Shown piece by piece: positions 54,418 through 63,518 of a stretch of 64,000 nucleotides of DNA. The position numbers and the translations under genes were made by a program. The DNA is from Halobacillus locisalis. Its GTDB lineage: Bacteria; Bacillota; Bacilli; Bacillales; Halobacillaceae. Location: positions 186,001-250,000 of the forward strand of contig NZ_JACEFG010000003.1 of NCBI RefSeq assembly GCF_013694105.1, written 5' to 3'. Position 1 is the first letter of the stretch; every line of letters begins with the position of its first letter. Below the pieces are notes generated by a model. It made no database searches, had not been told where the DNA came from, and saw nothing but the letters and a program-made list of their open reading frames with translations.

Positions 54418-54446
54418 TTGACCAGTCAGTATAATTTTAGTACCAT
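54418..54446 (+). promoter_or_regulatory. Promoter/operator between tetR and the oxidoreductase gene
   Basis: TTGACC, 17 nt, TACCAT, with an internal TATAAT at 54430-54435; TGACcaGTCA inverted half-sites overlap the -35. Confidence 0.45.
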
Positions 54447-54480
54447 ACAATCAGAATCTATTTTTGAAAGGGTGAACGAC

Positions 54481-55482
54481 ATGAATCTACCAGAAACATT
54501 CCAAGCACTCATCGTCGACAAAAAAGGGGAAGACGTCGAAGCGAGCGTGCAGACGCTCACGTTCGATGACCTGCCAGAAGGCGACGTGACGATCAACGTC
54601 CATTACTCAAGCGTGAACTATAAGGACGGCCTTGCGTCGATTCCGAACGGCAACATCGTGAAAGAGTATCCATTCGTGCCCGGCATCGACCTTGCCGGCG
54701 AAGTCGTCCAGTCCTCTGATGACCGTTACAACGAAGGCGACCGTGTCATCGTGACAAGTTACGAGCTCGGCGTCAGCCATTACGGCGGATACAGCCAGTA
54801 CGCCCGCGTGCCAGGCGACTGGATTGTGCCACTTCCTGGTAACTTGACCATGAAAGAAGCCATGACCTTCGGAACAGCCGGATTCACCGCCGCCCTCTCC
54901 ATCGACAAAATTGAGCAGAACGGACAAAACCCAGACATGGGGACGGTTCTCGTGTCCGGTGCGACAGGCGGCGTCGGCAGTATGGCGACCGCGATGCTTG
55001 CCAAAAAAGGCTACCACGTCACGGCAAGTACGGGAAAAGAAACGGAACATGATTATCTTACGAAGCTCGGAGCGTCCGAGATTGTTTCAAGAGAAGATGT
55101 GACACCAGAGAAAATCCGCTCACTCGATAAACAGAAATGGGCAGGCGCGGTCGATCCCGTCGGAGGCGAAACGCTCGCCGCGATTCTCAGCAACACCCAG
55201 TATGGCGGCAACGTCGCGGTCAGCGGCCTGACGGCAGGCGTCAAAGTACCGACCACTGTCTTCCCGTTCATTCTGAGAAGCGTCAACCTGCTCGGGATCG
55301 ACTCCGTCTATTACCCGCAGGAACAACGCCTGAAGCTATGGGAACGCCTGGCATCAGACTTGAAACCAGAAGCGGTCCTTGAAGACATGACGGAAGAAGT
55401 CACTTTGTCTGAACTTCCAGACAAGCTGTCCCAAATCCTGAAAGGTCAGTCGCGCGGAAGAACGGTTGTGAAGCTTTCCTAA
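54481..55482 (+). CDS. Zinc-independent quinone oxidoreductase / acryloyl-CoA reductase family (YhfP/AcuI-like)
   Basis: 333-residue medium-chain dehydrogenase, NADPH dependent. SSVNYKDGLA (41-50), PFVPGIDLAGEV (about 62-73) and the Rossmann loop SGATGGVGSMA (about 158-168) are AcuI/YhfP features; no zinc ligands. It may reduce acrylyl-CoA, crotonyl-CoA or quinones; context gives only a TetR partner. The codons of MGTVLV before the loop match 19 nt of the family-1 repeat exactly. Confidence 0.9.
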   Translation: MNLPETFQALIVDKKGEDVEASVQTLTFDDLPEGDVTINVHYSSVNYKDGLASIPNGNIVKEYPFVPGIDLAGEVVQSSDDRYNEGDRVIVTSYELGVSHYGGYSQYARVPGDWIVPLPGNLTMKEAMTFGTAGFTAALSIDKIEQNGQNPDMGTVLVSGATGGVGSMATAMLAKKGYHVTASTGKETEHDYLTKLGASEIVSREDVTPEKIRSLDKQKWAGAVDPVGGETLAAILSNTQYGGNVAVSGLTAGVKVPTTVFPFILRSVNLLGIDSVYYPQEQRLKLWERLASDLKPEAVLEDMTEEVTLSELPDKLSQILKGQSRGRTVVKLS

Positions 55483-55484
55483 GA

Positions 55485-55700
55485 AGCAAGCATCACAACG
55501 GTTTTGCCACCTGATCAATCTAAAAACTGCGTAGATCAAGATGATTTACGCAGTTTTTTGTCTCTCATTCTTGGAAAAGTGCTTAGATCAGCTCGATCAC
55601 GACACTTTTGAAGAAGTCTATTTCTATAAGTTGTCTTGATCGCCCACATCTCCACGTTTTCTTCCTTAACGCTTTGTCAAAACCGTAAAGATACACATGA
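55485..55700. repeat. 52-bp periodic palindrome array I
   Basis: Unit starts at 55523, 55575, 55626 and 55679 (steps 52, 51, 53) with a half unit ending near 55506. Unit 55523 has fully compensated arms CTGCGTA and TACGCAG. Nothing else was seen in the 322-nt gap apart from AT-rich bases before the next gene. Confidence 0.88.
55522..55560 (+). terminator. Array unit acting as a terminator
   Basis: AAAAACTGCGTA and TACGCAGTTTTTT form a stem with a T6 tail, suited to terminate the oxidoreductase transcript. Confidence 0.7.
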
Positions 55701-55804
55701 TGAATATTCTTCTAATCATGTCCTTCTATATAAAGGATAACTTTTCCATTATATAGAATAAAATAGGTAAGAGGACAAACTAGGATAGAAGAGGAGCTGG
55801 GACT

Positions 55805-57100
55805 TTGAAGTCTTATGGAACGTTCACCAAACAAGGGGACCATATCTTTCGGACGTCTGCTTATATTCAATGGGGATCATCTGATCGTTCACTTGGTGCC
55901 TGTTTATTATTGAATCCGGGATCAGCTGTACTTGATGGTGCATTGCAGCATCAGTTGGAAAAAGAAGGTCAGGCGAGCGGCAGGATCGAGGCGGAAGATC
56001 CCACGATGAGGCAGTTGATTTCAATCGTCGAAGAAATGTACAAGGGGCAGCCACTTAATGGGCGGCTACATATCTACAATCTATTTCCGTTAAGGGAGAC
56101 CAACTCTGAACAGGCGATCGCTACCTTTGAATCATTAGTCGAAAATGGTGCTTTTACAGTAGAGAGCGGAATCGCGACGACCGAGGAACTGAGCCGTCAT
56201 CCGTGGATCATGGTCGGATGGGGCATCAATCAGGGCCAAAAGAATCTAGGTGTTGTTAAGCAAAAGTGGCTCGAAGTCATTAACGAATCGGGGATTCCGA
56301 CCTTCCGTGTGAAATCCCAGACGACGGACGACTACTATCACCTAAGCCCTCTGCTTCATTCAAAGAAGGTTGAAATCCGAAAAAACATGGTAACTCAGTA
56401 CAGAAATCATATCGGTTTCCAACGATTTACCGCTCATGCGGCGGAAATGAATCTCATGGTCGAGGCGGACCGAGAAGAACTTGAAGAATTCGAAAAAGGT
56501 GGGTGGCAGATTTCCCGGCACAACCCGGAGCATATCGTGCGTGCTTTTTCCCAGCTTCGAATCAAAGACGGCTTCAAGCTTCGTGGTTATCAATTCACCG
56601 AGGGCGGAAATGGCAACGGAATCGTCTGGGCTCTTAAAGATGATCAGGAGTTGCCACCACCGGAACAATGTCCGAGGTTGGAGGACGAATTCTTGAACCC
56701 ACCGAAACCAGACGAAGCATTTGATGATTTTATGGTGGCTGTAGAAGGTGACCGCTCCCCACTATCCTATCTGCAGGCGGCGATTTGCTCCCATGAGCTC
56801 TATGAATTCGGCGCGATGTGGCATGGAATTTCTTGGGGAAGAGAGCAGGTCATGGGCCGCCCTGACGACGATTTCGATACGGAAATGCATGATTGGGAAA
56901 TGGAACAGGACCAGCCTGACATCATCGAGCCATACTTTTATTACAACCGCAGCGGTCATCCTGTCGTCGTGTATCATACGACGAACGACATCGGAGTCAT
57001 CACATGGAACCGGTATGTGCATACGTTCAGCAAGGACGATTATACCGCTCATGTAGATAAGACTGTCATCGCTACCGCCGGGGCAGGGATCATCTTTTGA
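55805..57100 (+). CDS. DUF1643 domain protein with long C-terminal extension
   Basis: 431 residues from a TTG at 55805 (GAGGAG upstream). The first 165 residues match DUF1643: LGACLLLNPGSA (30-41), ADPTMRQL-like EDPTMRQLI, LHIYNLFPLRETN and WIMVGWG. The C-terminal 220 residues are a separate unrecognised domain with a FEKGGWQISRHNPEH segment, an acidic QWE-type middle and VVYHTTNDIGVITWNRYVHTF near the end. It lies 22 nt before a WYL regulator gene and probably shares its transcript. Function unknown. Confidence 0.8.
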   Translation: MKSYGTFTKQGDHIFRTSAYIQWGSSDRSLGACLLLNPGSAVLDGALQHQLEKEGQASGRIEAEDPTMRQLISIVEEMYKGQPLNGRLHIYNLFPLRETNSEQAIATFESLVENGAFTVESGIATTEELSRHPWIMVGWGINQGQKNLGVVKQKWLEVINESGIPTFRVKSQTTDDYYHLSPLLHSKKVEIRKNMVTQYRNHIGFQRFTAHAAEMNLMVEADREELEEFEKGGWQISRHNPEHIVRAFSQLRIKDGFKLRGYQFTEGGNGNGIVWALKDDQELPPPEQCPRLEDEFLNPPKPDEAFDDFMVAVEGDRSPLSYLQAAICSHELYEFGAMWHGISWGREQVMGRPDDDFDTEMHDWEMEQDQPDIIEPYFYYNRSGHPVVVYHTTNDIGVITWNRYVHTFSKDDYTAHVDKTVIATAGAGIIF

Positions 57101-57122
57101 TACGGACAAAGGAGGCAGACCC

Positions 57123-58106
57123 GTGGAACTCAACAATAACACCCGACTCCTCAAACTGAGAGACATCCTTTTCGAAGAAACCGATGAATACAACGAACTC
57201 AGCCTTCAGGACATCATAGAAAAAATGAAGCTCTACTTCGGAACAGAAGCGACGTTCGATCCGAGGACGCTGAAGCTTGACATGGAGGTGCTCGAGGAAG
57301 CGGGAATCGAGATCGTCCGCAATACCGGTCGGTTCGGAAAAGTGTACTACAGCTATCAGGACCATGTTTTTGAAACATATCAACTTCGCTTGATCAACGA
57401 TGCCGTCTTGTCCGCGAAGTTCATTACGGAAAAAGAGAAGAAGACGTTGATCCAGAAGACGAAGCAGCTGACGAGTCGTCACATTGCAAAAACCCTGCCG
57501 GACCCGATGCTTTTTTCCCAGTCCGCGAATGATAGCTATCAGTTGGTCAAGCTGAATATCGATCATGCGCATCGTGCAATATCCGACCAAAAGGTGCTGC
57601 TGTATCATTATGGCAAGTACAACTTGAATAAAGAGTTCGAATTCCATCGTGGTGGCGACTTTTATGAAGTGGAACCGTACGCGCTCATTTGGCGGAACGA
57701 TTACTATTATCTCATCGGCAAATACCGTGGAACTGGCGAAATGCGCCACTACCGGCTTGACCGGATGCGGGACATGCAGATTACGGATGAGCGTTTCCGG
57801 CGTGAAGATTTCACCATCCAGGATTACGTCGATCAGAGCTTCCACATGTTCGCGGGCGAAGACGTCTGGGTCAAAATCGAGTTCGACGCTTCGCTCGTCA
57901 ATGTCGTCATCGACCGTTTCGGACTCGACGCATCGATTACACCAGAGGGCGAGGACCGCTTCATTTTATCAACCAAAGCGAAGATGAGCCGCGGCCTCAT
58001 CAACTGGATCCTCACATGGGGTGCAAAAGCGAAAGTGTTGTCGCCGGAATCGCTTGTGGAGCAGATCCAGGAGGAAGTAAAGGAAATGAACAAGCATTAC
58101 CAATAA
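57123..58106 (+). CDS. WYL domain regulator (YafY/PafC-like)
   Basis: 327 residues, AAAGGAGG upstream. N-terminal winged helix (RLLKLRDILFEETDEYNELS, about 8-27) and a WYL domain starting HRAISDQKVLLYHYG with EVEPYALIWRNDYYYLIGKY (about 180-199) and RHYRLDRM, then a WCX-type C-terminal part (WVKIEFDASLVNVVIDRFG). WYL proteins sense ligands or nucleic acid and often regulate DNA-damage or defence genes. Paired with the DUF1643 gene. Confidence 0.9.
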   Translation: MELNNNTRLLKLRDILFEETDEYNELSLQDIIEKMKLYFGTEATFDPRTLKLDMEVLEEAGIEIVRNTGRFGKVYYSYQDHVFETYQLRLINDAVLSAKFITEKEKKTLIQKTKQLTSRHIAKTLPDPMLFSQSANDSYQLVKLNIDHAHRAISDQKVLLYHYGKYNLNKEFEFHRGGDFYEVEPYALIWRNDYYYLIGKYRGTGEMRHYRLDRMRDMQITDERFRREDFTIQDYVDQSFHMFAGEDVWVKIEFDASLVNVVIDRFGLDASITPEGEDRFILSTKAKMSRGLINWILTWGAKAKVLSPESLVEQIQEEVKEMNKHYQ

Positions 58107-58121
58107 CTAGGAACGTATGTT

Positions 58122-58151
58122 GGGTGAGCAAATTTTTGCTCACCCTTTTTA
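58122..58151 (+). terminator. Terminator of the DUF1643-WYL unit
   Basis: GGGTGAGCAAA and TTGCTCACCC, then TTTTT. Confidence 0.92.
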
Positions 58152-58189
58152 TTATGATGAAAGTAACCAAAAACGAGGGGGAAACAATT

Positions 58190-58801
58190 ATGAAGAAACT
58201 GTTCAAAGGATGTATGACTGCGATTGTGGCCGTCATTGCACTTGGAATCATCATTTCATTAGTATCTGGTGGAGGGGATGATACGGCTTCAACTTCGACT
58301 TCCACTGAGGACACGACGGCATCTGAACAAACGAACAGCGAGAGTGAAGCGGAAACAGAAGAGGCGGTGGAGAACGCCAAAATCGGCGAAGCGGCTACGA
58401 TCGATGATATTGCTTTCACGGTCAATGAAGCACGAAGCACCCAGGAAATCGATGACCCAGACGGAAATGAATTCATTGAACCCGTCACGACGACCGAACA
58501 GTTCATCGTCATCGATGCAAGCATCAAAAATGGCAAACAAGAAGCCATCACGATGGATTCGAACTTCTTCCGCTTGCTCACAGATGATGGTACTACTTAT
58601 GAACCGAAGAACGACGGGGATCTAATCATGGTTGTACCGACAGAGAAAATGCTTTTCTTGGAAGAGATCAATCCTGGATTAACAAGAGAGGGACTTGTTG
58701 TCTTCGAAGTCCCTGCTGGTGTGGCTATGGAATCGTTGACGCTTGAAGTGGATGCCGGATTCTTCGGAACGAAATCCGTGCAGATCGATTTGCAACAGTA
58801 A
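58190..58801 (+). CDS. DUF4352 family membrane-anchored protein
   Basis: 203 residues from the ATG at 58190 (GAGGGGG upstream). An N-terminal anchor (10-26) is followed by a Ser/Thr/Glu-rich linker (28-62) and a DUF4352 immunoglobulin-like domain: IDDIAFTVNEARSTQEI, QFIVIDASIKNGKQEAITMDSNFFRLLTDDGTTYEP (key FIVIDASIKNG and FRLLTDDG) and VVFEVPAG. Such proteins are exposed at the surface; function unknown. The linker composition suits a salt-adapted protein. Confidence 0.85.
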   Translation: MKKLFKGCMTAIVAVIALGIIISLVSGGGDDTASTSTSTEDTTASEQTNSESEAETEEAVENAKIGEAATIDDIAFTVNEARSTQEIDDPDGNEFIEPVTTTEQFIVIDASIKNGKQEAITMDSNFFRLLTDDGTTYEPKNDGDLIMVVPTEKMLFLEEINPGLTREGLVVFEVPAGVAMESLTLEVDAGFFGTKSVQIDLQQ

Positions 58802-58813
58802 AGATTAGGTGGG

Positions 58814-58843
58814 GGCAGTGGCTGAGTATGCCACTGTCTTTTT
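58814..58843 (+). terminator. Terminator of the DUF4352 gene
   Basis: GGCAGTGGC and GCCACTGTC arms, then TTTTT. Confidence 0.85.
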
Positions 58844-59034
58844 CCCTTATTGTTTCTCTGTTTTTTTATGCCACTCTCATAGAAAGTGGCAGAGATACAC
58901 TGACTCCTGAAGATAGTATAGGCGCCCTATGTAACTAACGCCTAGTGAAGACCTTTTAAGGGATAATAGAAAGTAAAAAACTCAGCATAGGACATGCTGG
59001 CTTTTTTGAGTGATAGGATATGTATGTCTGTTAG

Positions 59035-59403
59035 CTAGTTATGCACTTGAAGTTTGTTTCCATCGAGGTCATAAAAGTAGAAGAACCGATGTCCTTCCTC
59101 TTCCATGATGGACTCTACTGTCACATGCTGATCGACTAGATAATCATGAAGGGATTGGATATCAGAAGTCGTGAACCCGATCGAGAACTCAGCTTGTCCA
59201 TCTTTAAGAAAATGGCCTCTTGAGTCCTTGTCCGCTTCTACTAATACTAATAGTGGACCTGTTCCAACCTCAAAAACTGCTAATTCCCCTTTGTCGAATC
59301 TCATTTTCAGCTTTAAACATTCTGAATACCATTTGATGGATTCTTTAAGGTTCACAACAGGTATTCTAAAATAATGGATACTACTCAATAGAAAATCACT
59401 CAT
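59035..59403 (-). CDS. VOC family (glyoxalase/bleomycin-resistance-like) protein
   Basis: 122 residues from the ATG at 59403 (GGAAGGAAGG upstream). One vicinal-oxygen-chelate module: IHYFRIPVVNLKESIKWYSECL (about 9-30), FEVGTGPLLVLVE and FFYFYDLDGNKLQVHN at the end. Metal ligands are plausible at His10 and Glu or His near the C-terminus (the last VHN has a His). Substrate unknown. 59404-59717 has only AT-rich sequence with possible promoters, no feature supported. Confidence 0.85.
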   Translation of the reverse strand: MSDFLLSSIHYFRIPVVNLKESIKWYSECLKLKMRFDKGELAVFEVGTGPLLVLVEADKDSRGHFLKDGQAEFSIGFTTSDIQSLHDYLVDQHVTVESIMEEEGHRFFYFYDLDGNKLQVHN

Positions 59404-59717
59404 TTTATCCTTCCTTCCATTAATATCACTAGTAAATGCAAATTCTAGACTCCAGCCCATCAGAAGAACTGGAGCTATTAAGTATTTAACCAATAGGTAG
59501 AATGATTGGATCTTTCATCTGAATCACCACCTTGGAAATATATTACCAATAGTTGTTAGAAAAATCAAAATTATGTAATCTATTTAATTATGAGGTAATA
59601 CAGGAATTTTCATATTTTGATTTTCCATATATCCAGAGAAAATGTTACGCTTAATTGTATCGATTTTCATTTTTTGGAAATGCAATGAACGACCGATTAT
59701 AAATAAGGAATGGTGCC

Positions 59718-60035
59718 ATGAAAGATCTATTCACACAGTTCATGAGGAATACGAGTTCACAGAACGATTTAACTCAACAAGAGAAAGAATACATAGATTC
59801 TATTCCTTCCCAAAACCCTATGGGAATCCTTGCGCTGTTAATAGGAGGCGCTGGCTTTGTTTTCGGCAACCAACATCTTTGGATTGCTCTCGTTTCCATA
59901 GTGTACGGTGTGCTCAGCTTAAGAACTTTTGACAAGAACATACATGATAATCCGTGGCCATTTTATATGGGAATTACCCTAGGGATATTAGGGGTTATAC
60001 TTCATTTTATGAAATACACTCACGTATTAGATTGA
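59718..60035 (+). CDS. Small membrane protein
   Basis: 105 residues, AGGAATGG upstream. A polar N-terminus (1-35) is followed by three hydrophobic segments (36-50, 54-68, 82-99), the last after DKNIHDNPWPFYMG. Not recognised. Starts a run of small membrane or exported proteins that extends to the window end. Confidence 0.65.
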   Translation: MKDLFTQFMRNTSSQNDLTQQEKEYIDSIPSQNPMGILALLIGGAGFVFGNQHLWIALVSIVYGVLSLRTFDKNIHDNPWPFYMGITLGILGVILHFMKYTHVLD

Positions 60036-60085
60036 ATGGATGAAGACTATTGGTATGCAATCATACAATTCACAGGAGGTGCACG

Positions 60086-60634
60086 ATGAAGAAAATACTG
60101 ACAATTAGTTTTGCATTGGGTGTATCCATGTTACTTGGATTGACATGGGTGAGCGCTGATTCTAATAACAGTGCTGAAAAAACGAAAGATGAAAGCGAAC
60201 AGATACGCGATGAGCAGGACTCCTTGATCCCTGGCCTGGAAGAGGCACAATCTAAAGTTCCATACAGCGTCCGACTTCCAAATCTAAATACGATACCGGA
60301 AGACATTAGAGGCGACATCAGAAGTAGTGTCAATGAGGTAGACATTCAGAACTACAAAGGTGAGACAACGGAGACGGTCAATACAGTGAGTTACTCATTT
60401 GGAACGACGGTAAAAAGTGTAGGGATTTCTCAAGCAGAAGCGACTGTTAAACCACCGTTTTTAGATAAGCTGGAACAGATAGAAGTTGAAGGCACGACGG
60501 TATATGTAGATGCTTTTGGTGACAATTTCAAAATGTTTTTCTGGAAAGACGATATGTATTATTTAGTTTCAGGTGAAGCGGTAACTCAATCCCAATTGAA
60601 AGACGTCATAAAATCTATACTTACGGATGGGTAG
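60086..60634 (+). CDS. Secreted protein of unknown function
   Basis: 182 residues from the ATG at 60086 (AGGAGGTG upstream). Signal peptide with likely cleavage after VSADS-type AxA-like site near residue 25; no lipobox. The mature part holds VPYSVRLPNLNTIPED and a C-terminal TTVYVDAFGDNFKMFFWKDDMYYLVSGE, resembling DUF4367-type outer domains in arrangement. The similarity is loose. Confidence 0.7.
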   Translation: MKKILTISFALGVSMLLGLTWVSADSNNSAEKTKDESEQIRDEQDSLIPGLEEAQSKVPYSVRLPNLNTIPEDIRGDIRSSVNEVDIQNYKGETTETVNTVSYSFGTTVKSVGISQAEATVKPPFLDKLEQIEVEGTTVYVDAFGDNFKMFFWKDDMYYLVSGEAVTQSQLKDVIKSILTDG

Positions 60635-60709
60635 TACCTGATGAGGATACGGAGTTTAAATAGAATAGGAAAAAGTAAAAGTCAGTATGAAATGCTGGCT
60701 TTTTTTGTG

Positions 60710-60895
60710 CTTGAAAAAGTGAGCTAGGGCAGGTATTCATTGACTCTGAATCATGAAAAGGCTCTAAAGCATTTGACTAAGACCGTTCCCGTAACTTGTA
60801 ACCCTGAAAGTCGTCTTATCACAAGAATTATGACGCTCTCGGGAATGCATAAGAGAGAGAACCGTCTTAACAATCTTATTATGAAGTTTTCCGGC
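60710..60895. repeat. 52-bp periodic palindrome array J, decayed
   Basis: Unit starts near 60756, 60807 and 60858, with a weaker one at 60715. Arms are diverged (AAAAGGCTC, AAAGTCGTC, GAGAACCGTC) but the 51-52 bp step is kept. Confidence 0.75.
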
Positions 60896-61031
60896 TTCTA
60901 TTTTGTTTGAAATGGTTGTAATTGAATTATGGATCCCTGATAGGCTCAAACGCTTCTTTTTACTCATGAAAACGTATGGTATGCTTAGCACATATTTTTC
61001 AGTTTATTCCATTTTAAAGAGGCGATCATCT

Positions 61032-61802
61032 ATGGAACGAGTAAAGCAGGAAGAATGGGGTCGAGTAAGAAGGCTCTTTCAAAATCAGATGTGTTTCGTG
61101 CCGACTTTCGTTCATTCCGTACTGGACGGACAAATCGTAGGAGAGATTTATTCTAATTCTCACTTAGTAGAGAACGTGTTCGTGAAGACGAATAACGGAT
61201 TATGTTTTGTATGTGGAGAGGAAAATCACGACGATTTCAATGAGAGATTGATTCGTCAATTCAGAGAGCATAAGAATGAGCACAGAAGATTTACGTTGTT
61301 CACGGCTTCTGAGAAATGGGAGGAGATGATTCACACTCGACTCGATGATGAAGTAAAGCAATACTCACGTTTCAGTTTTGAATACATAGAAGAAGGAAAG
61401 TCATCACTTCCACCCGAAGAGAAAAATGAAGTACAACGAATCTATTCCTCCCACATCCATCAGGCCCTAGAGTTCGGAGGGGACTATTACAAGGAATACT
61501 GGGGTTCTGTAACTAGATTTTTGGAAAAAGGATTTGGGTTTTGCATCGTTTCTGGTGGAAAAGTCGTGAGTGAAGGGACATCCATCTTTTGTTCCGATCA
61601 TTTTGCAGAAATTGATATTGCGACGAGCGAAAACTTTAGAGGAAAAGGGTTTGCCACAGATGTTGCCAAAGCTTTTATCAATCATAGCGTGGAGAATGGG
61701 TTGGTCCCCAGGTGGGATTGCGACGGATCGAATGCTTCATCCATAAGGTTAGCAGAAAAATTAGGGTTCGGTAATCCTACAACATATTCTGTGTTTATTT
61801 GA
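61032..61802 (+). CDS. GNAT family acetyltransferase
   Basis: 256 residues from the ATG at 61032. The C-terminal half has the acetyl-CoA site: FCIVSGGKVVSEGTSIF, AEIDIATSENFRGKGFATDVAKAFI (key RGKGFA, about 206-211) and the final NASSIRLAEKLGF. The N-terminal half is a helper domain as in the ZwA/GNAT_acetyltran group. Substrate unknown. Confidence 0.85.
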   Translation: MERVKQEEWGRVRRLFQNQMCFVPTFVHSVLDGQIVGEIYSNSHLVENVFVKTNNGLCFVCGEENHDDFNERLIRQFREHKNEHRRFTLFTASEKWEEMIHTRLDDEVKQYSRFSFEYIEEGKSSLPPEEKNEVQRIYSSHIHQALEFGGDYYKEYWGSVTRFLEKGFGFCIVSGGKVVSEGTSIFCSDHFAEIDIATSENFRGKGFATDVAKAFINHSVENGLVPRWDCDGSNASSIRLAEKLGFGNPTTYSVFI

Positions 61803-61851
61803 TGAGAACCGTTACGGAAGAAGTCTCTAAGTTGCAAAAAGGGGGGATAAG

Positions 61852-62235
61852 ATGAAGCATGTTGCGGCAATGATTTTGACCATGATGTTGGTTGGGTGTG
61901 CGAATCAAACGCCTGAACCCTATCGTTTAGATCAACTGACGAGAGTGGACACAATGACGGACACCGATGATCAAATTCTAGTCGAGGAAGAGGACTTAGA
62001 GTTGATTCGAAGTTTGTTTGAGGAAACGGAATGGAACGGTACAGATGGACCTGAAAGGGAAGAAGACGCTCAAGTAGTATTGTTTTTTACCTACGATGAA
62101 AATATGCCGGAACGTTTGAAAGCATACAAGGTATGGTGGGATGAAGAAGAGCCTGGCATGACCATTTTTGATGAAGAACAAGAGCGCTATGCCAAAGTCA
62201 AAGGGGAGAAAGGTTTATTTGTGAGTGAAGGTTAA
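61852..62235 (+). CDS. Small acidic lipoprotein
   Basis: 127 residues, GGGGGGA upstream. Lipobox LVGC (Cys16). The mature part is strongly acidic, with a helix DLELIRSLFEETEW and an aromatic strand KAYKVWWDEEEPGMTIFDEE. Unknown function. 9 nt before the next gene, so co-transcribed. Confidence 0.75.
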   Translation: MKHVAAMILTMMLVGCANQTPEPYRLDQLTRVDTMTDTDDQILVEEEDLELIRSLFEETEWNGTDGPEREEDAQVVLFFTYDENMPERLKAYKVWWDEEEPGMTIFDEEQERYAKVKGEKGLFVSEG

Positions 62236-62244
62236 GAGGAATTT

Positions 62245-62817
62245 ATGTCTATTAAGCAGAGAATGAGAACAAATAGAAGAGGTTGTGATCAAATCTTCAT
62301 CAAAAGAATGGTTTCTATAACTATGTCTGTAGCTTTGTTATTAGTGATAGGCACAGCCATTTATTATTACCAGCACTCCAGTGTTGAAAAAGTAGTAAGC
62401 TCAAAAGATACTCAATTGATGGAAAAATTCTCTTTTGAGGATGGGATTATCGCTATTGTTCGCAAGGAAGACTTCTATCAAGGGATCTACCTGGAAAAAG
62501 GCTTGCTGGGATGGAAGGAAATTCTACGTTCGAATAATATACTCAGTCAGAACGCAAGCGATGATTTTTATAGCACAGATCTGTTCGCGTTTGTCCCTTA
62601 TAAAAACACAACTTTATTTTTTGGTTACACACCAGATGTTGACTTAATTAAAGAGGTTAAATTCCGAAATGAATCTTATGTAATTAGGCGTTCTATTACT
62701 TCTCCCATTTGGCACATGAAAGTTCCTATGAAGGTCACAGAATTCGAGGCAGATCAGTTGAGTCTTGTTCTGAAAGATGGTCAAGAAATCTTCTATCCTT
62801 TTTCAGAATCCCCCTGA
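62245..62817 (+). CDS. Membrane-anchored protein of unknown function
   Basis: 190 residues. Basic N-terminus (KQRMRTNRRG), one transmembrane segment (about 22-42), then an outer beta-rich domain (FSFEDGIIAIVRKEDFYQGIYLE pattern, key FSFEDGIIAI). It recalls bacilli sensor-like outer domains but no family is claimed. Start context weak (AGAGGAA). Confidence 0.65.
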   Translation: MSIKQRMRTNRRGCDQIFIKRMVSITMSVALLLVIGTAIYYYQHSSVEKVVSSKDTQLMEKFSFEDGIIAIVRKEDFYQGIYLEKGLLGWKEILRSNNILSQNASDDFYSTDLFAFVPYKNTTLFFGYTPDVDLIKEVKFRNESYVIRRSITSPIWHMKVPMKVTEFEADQLSLVLKDGQEIFYPFSESP

Positions 62818-62897
62818 TCTATTAGATGATTGTTCATCGAGTGAGGATGGAACGGACCAAATCCTTTATTCTATGAAAGAAAGGGAGTGACGAGCGA

Positions 62898-63458
62898 ATG
62901 CTGACAACATTCTCAATTCCAGGCATCATCATATTAATCATTGCGGTTTCCCTATTTATCATCGTCATCCATCGAATGAAAAAAGTTATTTTAAAAAACA
63001 GGTTAATGAAATTTGCACTGATGATCGCAGCCGTCGCATTTATCTTCTATGGTTACATAAGTCTCAATAAACCACTCGATAGCAAAGGGTACAGTTTCCA
63101 TTCCGAGGACTCCACAATCATCGTGGCGGAAATCGAGAATGAGGGCTTTGCGAAATTGAATCTACGTTCTGTCACTGTGAATGGTAATGAAACCCCGAGT
63201 GAAGTTCGTCTTGGAACCAGCCGTTCTAATGGTAATCCCACCATTGCCGATTGGCGAAATCCAGCTAAAGGCATTCAGTTTGATAGCATTGATGCACATA
63301 CCATCCAGACGCCACCTGAGGAAAAGTACAGTGGTGAGATGGATAGGATTCGCCAGTATGCGATAGGTGTAGAGCATCATGCGCCTATATCTACGATTAC
63401 CGTACATTATACATATCTAGGATTTCCGTTTGATGAAGTCATCGAAATGTCTGCTTAA
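62898..63458 (+). CDS. Two-helix membrane protein with outer beta domain
   Basis: 186 residues, AAAGGGAG upstream. Membrane segments at about 8-26 and 37-54; the outer part contains FHSEDSTIIVAEIENEGFAKLNLRSVTVNG (key IENEGFAKLNL), like a small Ig-type fold. Function unknown. Confidence 0.68.
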   Translation: MLTTFSIPGIIILIIAVSLFIIVIHRMKKVILKNRLMKFALMIAAVAFIFYGYISLNKPLDSKGYSFHSEDSTIIVAEIENEGFAKLNLRSVTVNGNETPSEVRLGTSRSNGNPTIADWRNPAKGIQFDSIDAHTIQTPPEEKYSGEMDRIRQYAIGVEHHAPISTITVHYTYLGFPFDEVIEMSA

Positions 63459-63518
63459 AGAATAATGGAGTAAAAGATATTTGCAGCAATAGTTACAAGA
63501 TGTTTTAGAGGTGATAGG

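Noticed and set aside
55805-57100. Calling the DUF1643 protein a defence effector
   Set aside because: Only the WYL neighbour hints at it; no nuclease, protease or NTPase motif was found, so no function is claimed.
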